A stretch of DNA of 7,893 nucleotides from an uncultured Gemmatimonadales bacterium (lineage in GTDB: Bacteria > Gemmatimonadota > Gemmatimonadetes > Longimicrobiales > Gaopeijiaceae): positions 1-7,893 of the forward strand of contig CALJKZ010000058.1 of NCBI GenBank assembly GCA_937983085.1, in the 5' to 3' direction. Every line of letters begins with the position of its first letter. Position 1 is the first letter of the stretch. The position numbers and the translations under genes are program-made. The notes under the pieces were generated by a model. It had not been told where the DNA came from. It searched no databases and saw only the letters and a list, made by a program, of their open reading frames with translations. Shown in pieces: positions 1-6,036 of the stretch.

Positions 1-654
1 CTCGTAGGTGGCGGCTTCGTGGTCCACCGGAAAGGGCACCCCCGGTCGGCCCCCGGGCCCCGGGTATCGCTGCGCCCGAGCCCCGGTCAGGAGGAACAGG
101 TCGACGAATCCGCGCGATCCGAGATCTACCGATCCCCGGATCATCCATTGCCCCAGCTTTTCGTCCCCGTCGATCCGGGCTCGCCAGTCGATCTGATTCA
201 CGACGTCGACCACGTGCCTCGACTCCGTGACACCCCAGAAGACCGTGCTCATCCCGGCGAGGAGCGCGATGCCGTTCCAGCTGCCCTGGACCTGCGCCTC
301 GCGCACGTCGAGGTAGCGCCGGCTGGGATCCGAGGCATCCCACCGCGCCACTGCCGCGACGCTCCAGGCGGATGACCCGACCCATCCCTGCAACTCGGGC
401 CGGGCGACAAGCGAGATCGCCCCGCGGCGGGGCTGGTTCGCCGAGAGCGGATCATCGACGAACGCCCGTGCTTCGGCACCCAGCACGGCGCTCACCGTCC
501 AGGCCGGCGGGGCGTCGGGCAATGGCAATGCCTGTGCCGACGCCGGACCCGCGATCCCCGTCCAGGCCAGGACCATGGAGCACAGGCCCGGGAGCGCCCC
601 CCTGAGCGCCGACGGTGCCCGGAAGCGACTACCGGGGGCGACCCAGCGCCGCAC
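1..654 (-). CDS. Outer-membrane beta-barrel protein, porin-like (3' end outside window)
   Basis: An open frame of 218 codons runs to the first base of the window without a stop, so the C-terminal part is missing. The chosen GTG start (654-652) lies inside the end of the LolA-like gene, with a GGAGG 12 bases upstream. It gives an arginine-containing N-terminus, a hydrophobic stretch and an Ala-Ser-Ala-Gln cleavage site near residue 40, which is a good Sec signal peptide. An ATG at 576-574 would leave only a very short signal. The mature part alternates polar and hydrophobic residues like beta strands. It contains YLDVREAQVQGSW and then FWGVTESRHVVDVVNQ, a pattern I associate with DUF1302-like and other uncharacterised porin-like barrels whose strands precede a WG(x)T(x)...DV(I/V)N turn. 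It is the last visible gene of the exporter operon, so it probably supplies the outer-membrane partner. Family assignment is by recall, and the substrate is unknown. Confidence 0.72.
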   Translation of the reverse strand, partial: MRRWVAPGSRFRAPSALRGALPGLCSMVLAWTGIAGPASAQALPLPDAPPAWTVSAVLGAEARAFVDDPLSANQPRRGAISLVARPELQGWVGSSAWSVAAVARWDASDPSRRYLDVREAQVQGSWNGIALLAGMSTVFWGVTESRHVVDVVNQIDWRARIDGDEKLGQWMIRGSVDLGSRGFVDLFLLTGARAQRYPGPGGRPGVPFPVDHEAATYE

Positions 655-1438
655 GGCTGAACTCGGCCTCCGTAAGACCCGTCGCGATCCGGTATTCGGA
701 CCACAGAAGCTCGGTGGCGCGGTCCGACCGGAGATCACGCATGACCGCCCGACGAGGCCTCCACCTGCCGTCCACGTCCAGCTCGTGCTCGGAGAGCACG
801 AGCATGCGGGTCGCTCTGCCTCGCTCGTCCCAGGAGTCGACACGAAGCACCTTGTACGCGGTCGTGTCGACCCACATCTCCTGTCGGGAGTACCCGCTCC
901 CCTCATAGCGGGGCCTCCTCTCCACCACGAAGACGGACTCGTCCTCGTGCGTATCGGCGCGCACGAATCGGTAGGTGAACTGCTCCACGCGCATCGGCAC
1001 GAGGTCCTCGTAGCTGAACTCACTCCCCATGAACGCTGCGGAACGCCCGCTCTCGGCGATCCGTTTCGTCCTGCGAAGGGCCGGTAGATAGAGCCACTGT
1101 TCGTTGTCCCGCTCGGCGTACGCGTGCGTCAGAAGGGCCGTACCCCTCAGGTCCGGCGGACTCTGGAAGTACACGATGGTCCGCTCCTCCGTCGGCGAGA
1201 TCTCGAGCGCCGCGTACTCCAGCTCACGGGTCGCCACCGTGACGCCGCCCTCGCGCAGGACCATCTCGACCCGAGCCTGGAGGTCCCCGAAACCGCGCAC
1301 GCGCTCGTCCGCCTCTCGGGCGATGGCCGGCCCGCGATCCTCGGGGGCATCCTGAGCTGCGAGGCGAACGGTCGGCGAGGCCGTCCACCACACGACGAGC
1401 CAGAGAACACGACCCGACACGCTGCGCACGGCGATCAC
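629..1438 (-). CDS. LolA-like outer-membrane lipoprotein-sorting family protein, secreted
   Basis: The product has 269 residues. It starts at GTG 1438-1436, which overlaps the stop of the ATPase gene by four bases, and a GAGGGGG sits four bases upstream. Residues 1-28 form a signal peptide (Arg-containing start, hydrophobic VLWLVVWWTA, cleavage near Leu-Ala-Ala-Gln). The mature protein carries the core of the LolA_like family (PF17131 type): YFQSPPDLRGTALL, then QWLYLPALRRTKRI, then FMGSEFSYEDL. Its half-barrel fold is known to hold lipids or lipoproteins in the periplasm. Genes of this family often sit beside RND or ABC exporters and an outer-membrane barrel, as here. I infer a periplasmic carrier between the ABC permeases and the barrel. 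It is not canonical LolA, and its cargo could be lipid, lipoprotein or another hydrophobic molecule. Confidence 0.88.
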   Translation of the reverse strand: MIAVRSVSGRVLWLVVWWTASPTVRLAAQDAPEDRGPAIAREADERVRGFGDLQARVEMVLREGGVTVATRELEYAALEISPTEERTIVYFQSPPDLRGTALLTHAYAERDNEQWLYLPALRRTKRIAESGRSAAFMGSEFSYEDLVPMRVEQFTYRFVRADTHEDESVFVVERRPRYEGSGYSRQEMWVDTTAYKVLRVDSWDERGRATRMLVLSEHELDVDGRWRPRRAVMRDLRSDRATELLWSEYRIATGLTEAEFSRAALGRPR

Positions 1439-2331
1439 GATACCCCCTCGTTCCTGTGGCGGTCTCCCCCGTCCTGCACGTAGGCTCCCGGCTCGCGCAG
1501 GAAACGCTCACGACAGCGCTCCGAACAGAAGAGGTAGTCTCGCCCCGCGTGTGTGAGGCGAATCCCGGCTGTCCACTCGTCGACCTGCATGCCGCAGACC
1601 GGATCACGCACCCAGACGTGCGGATCGGCGCGCCGGTCGCGAACGCGGCCGTCCTCCAACCACAGGACGCGGTCCGCAACGTCTTCGATTCGCGGATCAT
1701 GCGTGACGATGACCACGGCGCATCCCTCGTCCCGCGCGATGTCGTGGAGCCTCATGGTGACTTCCGCGCCACGCTGGCTGTCGAGGTTGCCGGTCGGCTC
1801 GTCGGCAAGCACGAGGGGGACCCGGTTGATCAGCGCCCGGGCGATCGCGACACGCTGCTTCTCCCCTCCGGATAGGGTCGCCGGACGGGCGGTACGCCGG
1901 TCGAGCAGCTCGAGACGGCCGAGCAACTCCTCCGCACGTGACCTCGCGGCGCCGATCCCACCGTCGTTCAGCTGCGCGGGCAACAACACGTTCTCCTCGA
2001 CCGTCAGCGCGTCCAGGAGGTTGAATCCCTGGAAGACGAATCCGACGTTGCGCGCTCTCAGGCGGGCCAGGCGGGCCTCGGGCATGCCGGTTACGTCCTG
2101 CCCTGCGATCTCCACAGTCCCCGACGTGGGGCGCAACAGAGCGCCCATGAGCGAGAGCAGGGTCGTCTTGCCGGACCCGGAAGGCCCCATGATGACCACG
2201 ATCTCTCCGGATGCCACGGTCAGTGAGACCCCGTCGACCGCCCGAATAGCGCGTCGTCCTTCACCGAACGTGCGAACGAGGTCGCGAGTGCGCACAACGC
2301 CGCTCGCATCGGTCACGGTGGCCTCCGTCAT
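1435..2331 (-). CDS. LolD/MacB-type ABC transporter ATPase fused to a C-terminal YHS domain
   Basis: The 298-residue protein has two parts. Residues about 13-232 are a complete ABC ATPase: Walker A GPSGSGKT (49-56), Q-loop Gln101, signature LSGGEKQ (153-159), Walker B VLADEP followed by TGNLD (174-184) and switch His211. The TGNLD and QGFNLL motifs are typical of the LolD/MacB/FtsE branch that powers FtsX-type permeases. Residues 242-285 are a YHS domain: DPVCGM (Cys246), YLFCSERC (Cys269, Cys273) and a closing RFLREPGAYV. YHS/TRASH-type domains are metal-binding modules found with copper and other heavy-metal proteins. The ATG overlaps the stop of the upstream permease as ATGA. LolD/MacB ATPases usually end soon after the H-loop, so the extra domain is unusual and suggests that metal binding tunes ATPase activity. 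The ATPase assignment is firm; the regulatory role is inference. Confidence 0.95.
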   Translation of the reverse strand: MTEATVTDASGVVRTRDLVRTFGEGRRAIRAVDGVSLTVASGEIVVIMGPSGSGKTTLLSLMGALLRPTSGTVEIAGQDVTGMPEARLARLRARNVGFVFQGFNLLDALTVEENVLLPAQLNDGGIGAARSRAEELLGRLELLDRRTARPATLSGGEKQRVAIARALINRVPLVLADEPTGNLDSQRGAEVTMRLHDIARDEGCAVVIVTHDPRIEDVADRVLWLEDGRVRDRRADPHVWVRDPVCGMQVDEWTAGIRLTHAGRDYLFCSERCRERFLREPGAYVQDGGDRHRNEGVS

Positions 2332-3440
2332 GTGCGAAAGACCGTAGCAGGCTCGACGGAAGCGACACGCCGCGCCAGGAGGAGAGATGCCACGATGGCC
2401 ACCAGCGCGCCGACCCCGGCGACTTCGAGCACGGCGCCGGGGGTCAGGCGCACCGCGACCACGGTGGCGAGGCCCCGGGTGAGGCTCGCGAGGATCGCGG
2501 TACCGGCCAGCGCGAGCCCGAACGCAGAGGCGGCAACGAGCGAAGACTGGACCACGACAGCCAGGTAGACATGGCCGCGCTGGAAGCCCATGGCCTTGAG
2601 CACGGCGAGCTCGGTGCCGAGGCGGGCGGTGTGGACGTACATCGTGAAGCCGACGAGCAACGTGGCCAGCGCGGCGCAGATCCCCGTCATGAGCGCGATG
2701 ATCTGCGTGCCCATCTGACGGGCGAGCGCGGTATCGCTCTCCACGAGCTCCTCGGTCGTCATGGCCTCGACGGCGTCCACCTCGGCCTCGATCCGGAGGG
2801 CCAGCTCCCCGGGCGCCGTGTCTTCGTTCGCCTGAACGAGGAGGCAGCTGTCATACCCTTCCAGCCACAGCAAGTCGGCGAGATCCTCCCTGTGGACGAA
2901 GACGACCGGATTGGTCGCCGAGAACGTCTCCTCGGAGAGCCCGACGACGAGGAGGTCCCGATCGCCGACCTTGACGGAACCTCCGAGCCCGACCCCCGAC
3001 ACGCGCGCGAGGACCCCGGGAACGACGACTTCGCCGGGTTGCACCTGGCTGCGCCCCTCTGCCATGGCCCACGGAGCTCCCAACCGCTGCCCTGGCTCGA
3101 TCCCGACGATGTAGCAGAACCATCGCTGGCCCGAAAAGGTGACCATCGAGTTGAGGTAGAGCACTGCCGCCGCCGCGCGGACGCCCTCCACCGATTCAAC
3201 CTCTCGTCGCTTGGCGCGACCCACGAACGAAGACGCCATGTGCACGTTCGAAACGCCCGCCTGCATGACCCAGACGTCGGCACCGGCCCGCTCCAGGTAC
3301 GTCGCCAGCTGGCGGGTCTCACCCTCCCACACGGCTCGGAACATGAACACGAGCGTGAAGGCGGCGGCCACCGCCAGGCTCGACGCGAGCATCCGAAGCC
3401 GCGCCTGGAGGAGACTCACAACCGCCCAGCGGACGATCAT
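2328..3440 (-). CDS. FtsX/MacB-type ABC transporter permease (second of pair)
   Basis: The product has 370 residues and starts at ATG 3440-3438, which overlaps the stop of the upstream permease gene as ATGA; a GGAGG lies 10 bases upstream. The open frame extends farther 5', but that stretch is a shadow of the neighbouring permease. Topology is that of the MacB/LolC/DevC class: one membrane helix near residues 17-36, a large periplasmic domain of about 200 residues, then three helices near 246-270, 291-318 and 337-357. ELAVLKAMGFQRGHVY before the third helix is the conserved cytoplasmic loop that contacts the ATPase in FtsX-type permeases. The periplasmic domain begins with GADVWVMQAGVSNVHM, closely matching the first permease, so the two are paralogues forming a heterodimer with the YHS-fused ATPase. 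The substrate cannot be read from the sequence. Confidence 0.92.
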   Translation of the reverse strand: MIVRWAVVSLLQARLRMLASSLAVAAAFTLVFMFRAVWEGETRQLATYLERAGADVWVMQAGVSNVHMASSFVGRAKRREVESVEGVRAAAAVLYLNSMVTFSGQRWFCYIVGIEPGQRLGAPWAMAEGRSQVQPGEVVVPGVLARVSGVGLGGSVKVGDRDLLVVGLSEETFSATNPVVFVHREDLADLLWLEGYDSCLLVQANEDTAPGELALRIEAEVDAVEAMTTEELVESDTALARQMGTQIIALMTGICAALATLLVGFTMYVHTARLGTELAVLKAMGFQRGHVYLAVVVQSSLVAASAFGLALAGTAILASLTRGLATVVAVRLTPGAVLEVAGVGALVAIVASLLLARRVASVEPATVFRT

Positions 3441-4567
3441 CGGCGGAAGACCTCCGTCGGTTCGAGGCCCCGGACGATCGCGAGCGGCCCCACGGAGCCG
3501 GCCGTGGAGAACGCCAACAGGCCCGCAACCGCGAGAGTGACGCTGACCGGCCGCAAAGGCTCGATCAGGTAGAGCGGCGCGAAACGCCCCACCAGCTCTG
3601 CGCCCACGCGGGCCAGAGCAACGCCCGCCGGGGCGGCGACGAGGACCACGATCAGGGCCTCGGCCAGGACACCTCCGACGATCATCCGGGCCGGGAACCC
3701 GATGGCCTTCAGCACGCCGATATCGCGACGACGCCCCTCCGCCGCAGTGAACATGAAGAGCCCGACCACGGTCAGACCGACGACCCATGCGATGCCGATC
3801 AGGAGGTCCAGAACCGCGCCCAGCATCGTCCGTCCAAGGCGCTCGTCGTTGTCCGCGATCTGCTCGGGCCCGTAGACATCCACCGCAGGCACTCCGGCCT
3901 CGATGGCCTCCCGCACGCCGGACGACTCGGTACCCTCGTCGAGCCGAATCAGCAGGTAGCCGAGAAGCGGAAACGCGCTGAGATCGTCCGCCAGGTCCGC
4001 TTCGAAGTAGAACTCGATCAGCGTGTCGTAGTTGGTGAACGCCAATGGTGTCCACAACGCGGCCGTCGCCTCGACCACGCCGACGATCAGGAACGAGTAT
4101 CCGGCGATCTCCAGCTGCTCACCGACGGAGAGCCCATGGATGCGGGCCAGCGATCGATCGATCAGGATCTCGCCCTCCCCCTCAAGGACCCGGCCTTCCT
4201 CGACCGCGCGCGGGACCCCGGTCGTGTCGGCGATCAGCAGCAGCAACGGCGTCCTCCTTCCGTCGCGTTCGTGGATCAGAGGGAGCGTCGTCATCGGCTC
4301 GGCCGCGAGCACACCTGCAACGGCCTCGACCTCTCCCCGCGCGAGCTGCGGAAGGACGGAGCGGGCACCCACGATGTTGGAGACTCCCGGTTGCACCGCG
4401 ATGAGGTCGGCTCCCCGGTCCAGAGCCACGCTGCGAAGCTGGGTCGCGAGCCCGGCCTTCACCCCCTGGAGCAAGAGCATGACGGCCAGCACGGCGGCGA
4501 TGCCCGCGACCGAGAGCACCGACCGGCTGGCGTCGAGTCGCAGCCATCCCAGCGCGAGCCGAGACAC
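3437..4567 (-). CDS. FtsX/MacB-type ABC transporter permease (first of pair, operon head)
   Basis: The product has 376 residues. The start is GTG 4567-4565, supported by a GAGG seven bases upstream; an ATG at 4583 is in a different frame. A first membrane helix lies near residues 17-38, followed by a periplasmic domain, then helices near 250-277, 297-320 and 341-364. The coupling loop RRRDIGVLKAIGF (279-291) is characteristic of FtsX-domain permeases. GADLIAVQPGVSN (residues 52-64) parallels the same region in the partner permease. It is the first gene of the minus-strand operon and faces the divergent regulatory region. By analogy with LolCE/MacB proteins it would work by mechanotransmission, moving a substrate out of the outer leaflet or periplasm rather than through a membrane channel. 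This is family knowledge, not something the sequence proves. Confidence 0.92.
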   Translation of the reverse strand: MSRLALGWLRLDASRSVLSVAGIAAVLAVMLLLQGVKAGLATQLRSVALDRGADLIAVQPGVSNIVGARSVLPQLARGEVEAVAGVLAAEPMTTLPLIHERDGRRTPLLLLIADTTGVPRAVEEGRVLEGEGEILIDRSLARIHGLSVGEQLEIAGYSFLIVGVVEATAALWTPLAFTNYDTLIEFYFEADLADDLSAFPLLGYLLIRLDEGTESSGVREAIEAGVPAVDVYGPEQIADNDERLGRTMLGAVLDLLIGIAWVVGLTVVGLFMFTAAEGRRRDIGVLKAIGFPARMIVGGVLAEALIVVLVAAPAGVALARVGAELVGRFAPLYLIEPLRPVSVTLAVAGLLAFSTAGSVGPLAIVRGLEPTEVFRR

Positions 4568-4843
4568 GCGAACGCCTCGCCATCGGGAGATGACAGCATG
4601 GTCACGATCGACTCCTGGCCTCCGATGGAACCCTGCACGTGTAACTTCGACCGCCGACCATGAAGCGGGCGTGACATCACGGTGAACCCGACTTCATGGT
4701 TCGGCCGCGCGGACCGTATCATGAGCGTTGCTTCATCTCTCGTTCACCCTGATTTCACGACGCGGCCCTTCGATTTCGGTGTCGCCGCCGAGGCGGCAGC
4801 GTCGCACGTGGGGTGATGGCCCACCTCATCGGACGGAGGGACC
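4568..4843. promoter_or_regulatory. Divergent intergenic region between the two operons
   Basis: This 276-base stretch separates the 5' ends of the exporter operon (minus) and the PII-led operon (plus), so it must hold both promoters unless one lies farther inside a gene. I see no convincing coding frame. Apart from the long inverted repeat at 4654-4704, several short words recur: GGTGAAC (4681-4687) against GTTCACC (4742-4748), and ATGAAGC (4660-4666) against GCTTCAT (4730-4736). These could be half-sites of a shared regulator. No -35/-10 pair is strong enough to call. The region is less GC-rich near 4690-4770 than the genes on either side, as expected for promoters. Confidence 0.6.
4654..4704. 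repeat. Imperfect inverted repeat with nested palindrome, candidate operator or hairpin
   Basis: The left arm CCGACCATGAAGCGGG (4654-4669) matches the reverse complement of the right arm (4687-4704) at all 16 bases if two single extra bases in the right arm are allowed as bulges. The 17-base spacer contains a second palindrome, CGTGA-CA-TCACG (4670-4681). Arms this long in an intergenic region between divergent operons are unlikely to be chance. They could be an operator for a dimeric or tetrameric regulator, or an RNA hairpin in the leader of the minus-strand operon, whose start codon is about 87 bases away. There is no T-run, so a simple intrinsic terminator is unlikely. Confidence 0.7.
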
Positions 4844-5194
4844 ATGGCACGGATGAAGGACGTGAAGGCGATCGTGAGGACGGAGTGTGTGGCCGGGCTG
4901 CTCGAGGCGTTGAAGGAGTCCGGGGTGTCACGCTTCTACCTGTCCAAGGTCCACGCGATCGGACGCGGGGTGGATCCGGACGACTACAAGCTCTCGCTGG
5001 ACGAAGGAAGCGCATACACGGAGAAGACCGCGGTCGAGTTCGTCTGTGCCGCGAGTCGGGCTCAAGAGCTCATCGAGGTCATCCGAACGTGGGCCGGCAC
5101 CGGCCGCCGCGGGGACGGCATCGTCATCGTCTCGGACGTGTCCGACGTCGTCAACGTGCGCACGGGCGACCACAACCGGATCGCTTTGCTCTGA
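4844..5194 (+). CDS. PII family signalling protein, divergent (possibly the metal-transport-linked PII group)
   Basis: The protein of 116 residues has the full PII fold: MKDVKAIVR (4-12) as strand 1, VAGLLEALKESGV as helix 1, a T-loop region after IGRG (39-42), the B-loop TGRRGDG (86-92), and VRTGD (105-109) in the C-terminal loop. PII proteins are cytoplasmic trimers that bind ATP/ADP and effectors between subunits and control transporters or enzymes through the T-loop. This T-loop differs from GlnB: the Gln after Gly-Arg is Gly42, and the uridylylated tyrosine position aligns with Lys49, next to Tyr48. It is therefore unlikely to be a standard nitrogen sensor. A divergent PII group (PII-NG) has been described beside heavy-metal efflux genes and is a good candidate. 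GGAGGG precedes ATG 4844 by only three bases; ATG 4853 (start MKDVKAI) gives 12 bases and is also possible. It heads the plus-strand operon. Confidence 0.88.
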   Translation: MARMKDVKAIVRTECVAGLLEALKESGVSRFYLSKVHAIGRGVDPDDYKLSLDEGSAYTEKTAVEFVCAASRAQELIEVIRTWAGTGRRGDGIVIVSDVSDVVNVRTGDHNRIALL

Positions 5195-5203
5195 GGAGAG
5201 GCA

Positions 5204-5485
5204 ATGACGACGATCGCGCAAATCGGTGTCCCGATGTCGGAGCACGGCGGCGGGCTCTTCATGGGGATGCACTGGCTCTGGTGGGTCGCCTGGCTCGTCA
5301 CGTTCCTCGGCATCGCCTGGGCGGCGGCCCGCCTGTACCGTGATCGGAGCGAATCGCAGCGTCGGCGGGCGTCGGAGGACGCCGCCGAGCAAGTGCTACG
5401 CCGCAAGTTCGCCGAAGGAGAGATCGACGAAGACGAGCTCGCTCGGCGACTCCGCGTTCTCAGGGAGACTCAGGGCGGCTCGTGA
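5204..5485 (+). CDS. Small membrane protein with C-terminal SHOCT domain
   Basis: The 93-residue protein starts at ATG 5204, nine bases after the PII stop, with GAGGAGAGG just upstream overlapping the PII stop region. A tryptophan-rich membrane helix (about residues 21-43, with MHWLWWVAWLVTFLGIAW) is followed by a charged Arg/Glu linker. Residues about 61-87, EQVLRRKFAEGEIDEDELAR and the following RRL, form a SHOCT motif, the short C-terminal domain whose pattern is L(x)(x)R(x)A(x)GEI(x)(x)EE(x). SHOCT is thought to mediate oligomerisation or interaction, but its function is poorly known. The position between a PII gene and a YHS gene suggests a small membrane anchor or accessory subunit of the same system. 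Confidence 0.85.
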   Translation: MTTIAQIGVPMSEHGGGLFMGMHWLWWVAWLVTFLGIAWAAARLYRDRSESQRRRASEDAAEQVLRRKFAEGEIDEDELARRLRVLRETQGGS

Positions 5486-5531
5486 CGATGACGTTCCCCC
5501 ACCCCCACCACCCGTACCAGAGGAGAGACCC

Positions 5532-5690
5532 ATGGCTGTGAAAGACCCCGTGTGTGGCATGGAGATCGAGCCGGAGGACGCAGTCGCCCGGGTGGAGTAC
5601 GAAGGACGCGACTACTACTTCTGCAGCGAGTCCTGTGAGGAGGAGTTCAAGGAGAATCCCGAAGACTACGCGGAGTCGGAGGGACCCTAG
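5532..5690 (+). CDS. Stand-alone YHS domain protein
   Basis: This 52-residue protein is essentially one YHS domain: DPVCGM (Cys8) near the N-terminus, then EGRDYYFCSESC (Cys31, Cys35), then EEFKENPEDYA. The three cysteines match those expected to bind a metal ion in YHS/TRASH domains. The ATG at 5532 is preceded by GAGGAGAG (5520-5527), which settles the start; a longer open frame upstream in the same phase overlaps the SHOCT gene and is a shadow. No signal peptide or membrane helix is visible, so it should be cytoplasmic. It closely resembles the YHS domain fused to the ATPase of the divergent operon. It may be a metal chaperone or sensor for that system. The domain call is firm; the role is inference. 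Confidence 0.93.
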   Translation: MAVKDPVCGMEIEPEDAVARVEYEGRDYYFCSESCEEEFKENPEDYAESEGP

Positions 5691-5694
5691 GTTG
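5678..5694 (+). promoter_or_regulatory. Ribosome binding site fixing a TTG start for the NuoA-like gene
   Basis: GGAGGG (5678-5683) lies inside the last codons of the YHS gene, eight bases before TTG 5692-5694. The next gene has no ATG before its first membrane helix, so this site is the main argument for the TTG start, one base after the YHS stop. Confidence 0.7.
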
Positions 5695-6036
5695 TCGGCG
5701 GCTCACGGTGCCGCGCTGATCGTCTTCTCCCTCGGGCTCTGCGCCGGACTCGCCGTCTGCGCGCCGGGGCGGGGCACGGCGACCGCGCCCGAGCGGACCC
5801 CCTATCTGGGCGGCTACGCACCCGAAACGCACGCCTGGAGCCGATTCCACGTTCGGTACTACGGGATGGCGCTGCTCTTCCTCGCGTTCGACATGGAGAT
5901 GGTCTTCATGTACCCGTGGGCGGTCGTGTTCGCCGAGGAAGGCATGATTGCATTCGTGGAGATGCTCATGTTCATCGTGATCCTCCTCCTCGGCATCCTG
6001 TACGCCTGGCGGGAGCGGGCCCTGGCTTGGGCCTGA
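5692..6036 (+). CDS. NuoA-like (complex I subunit A) membrane protein, divergent
   Basis: From TTG 5692 the product has 114 residues, a normal NuoA length, with three membrane helices near 5-24, 56-78 and 86-105. The NuoA hallmark is present as FHVRYYGMALLFLAFDMEMV (residues 52-71): the F-D-x-E motif and following Pro-Trp-Ala match NuoA/ND3. In the first loop the usual PYECG or PFESG box reads PYLGG, so the conserved Glu and the Cys/Ser are both gone. In complex I this loop lies close to the quinone site and moves during coupling, so the change fits a complex that no longer handles quinone normally. It lies directly before a NuoB-NuoD-like fusion, whose start overlaps its end by ten bases. 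NuoA homology is fairly secure; function as part of a true NADH dehydrogenase is doubtful. Confidence 0.85.
   Translation: MSAAHGAALIVFSLGLCAGLAVCAPGRGTATAPERTPYLGGYAPETHAWSRFHVRYYGMALLFLAFDMEMVFMYPWAVVFAEEGMIAFVEMLMFIVILLLGILYAWRERALAWA

Noticed and set aside
2571..3572. Plus-strand open frame of 333 codons opposite the permeases
   Set aside because: Composition is His/Asp/Arg-rich with no membrane or domain signature, whereas the minus strand shows two full FtsX-type permeases.
3441..4055. N-terminal extension of the second permease
   Set aside because: The extension is Arg/Gly-rich and overlaps the first permease in another frame; the ATGA overlap and GGAGG place the real start at 3440.
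4032..4685. Plus-strand open frame of 217 codons opposite the first permease
   Set aside because: Ser/Thr/Arg-rich low-complexity translation; antisense of a well-supported gene.
4459..4722. Small minus-strand frame covering the intergenic inverted repeat
   Set aside because: It runs out of phase into the first permease and shows no motif; the permease start at GTG 4567 has a proper ribosome binding site.
4728..4756. Possible sigma70-type promoter beginning TTGCTT
   Set aside because: No acceptable -10 element at normal spacing; in this GC-rich DNA the match is too weak to call.
4844..5194. Ordinary GlnB/GlnK nitrogen regulator
   Set aside because: The T-loop lacks the expected Gln and an aligned modified Tyr, and no amtB or glnA is adjacent.
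5226..5531. Longer version of the YHS protein starting inside the SHOCT gene
   Set aside because: The upstream part is an out-of-frame reading of the SHOCT gene; ATG 5532 has a clear ribosome binding site.
5486..5531. C-rich gap between the SHOCT and YHS genes as a terminator or attenuator
   Set aside because: It has no inverted repeat or T-run; it only leads into the YHS ribosome binding site.
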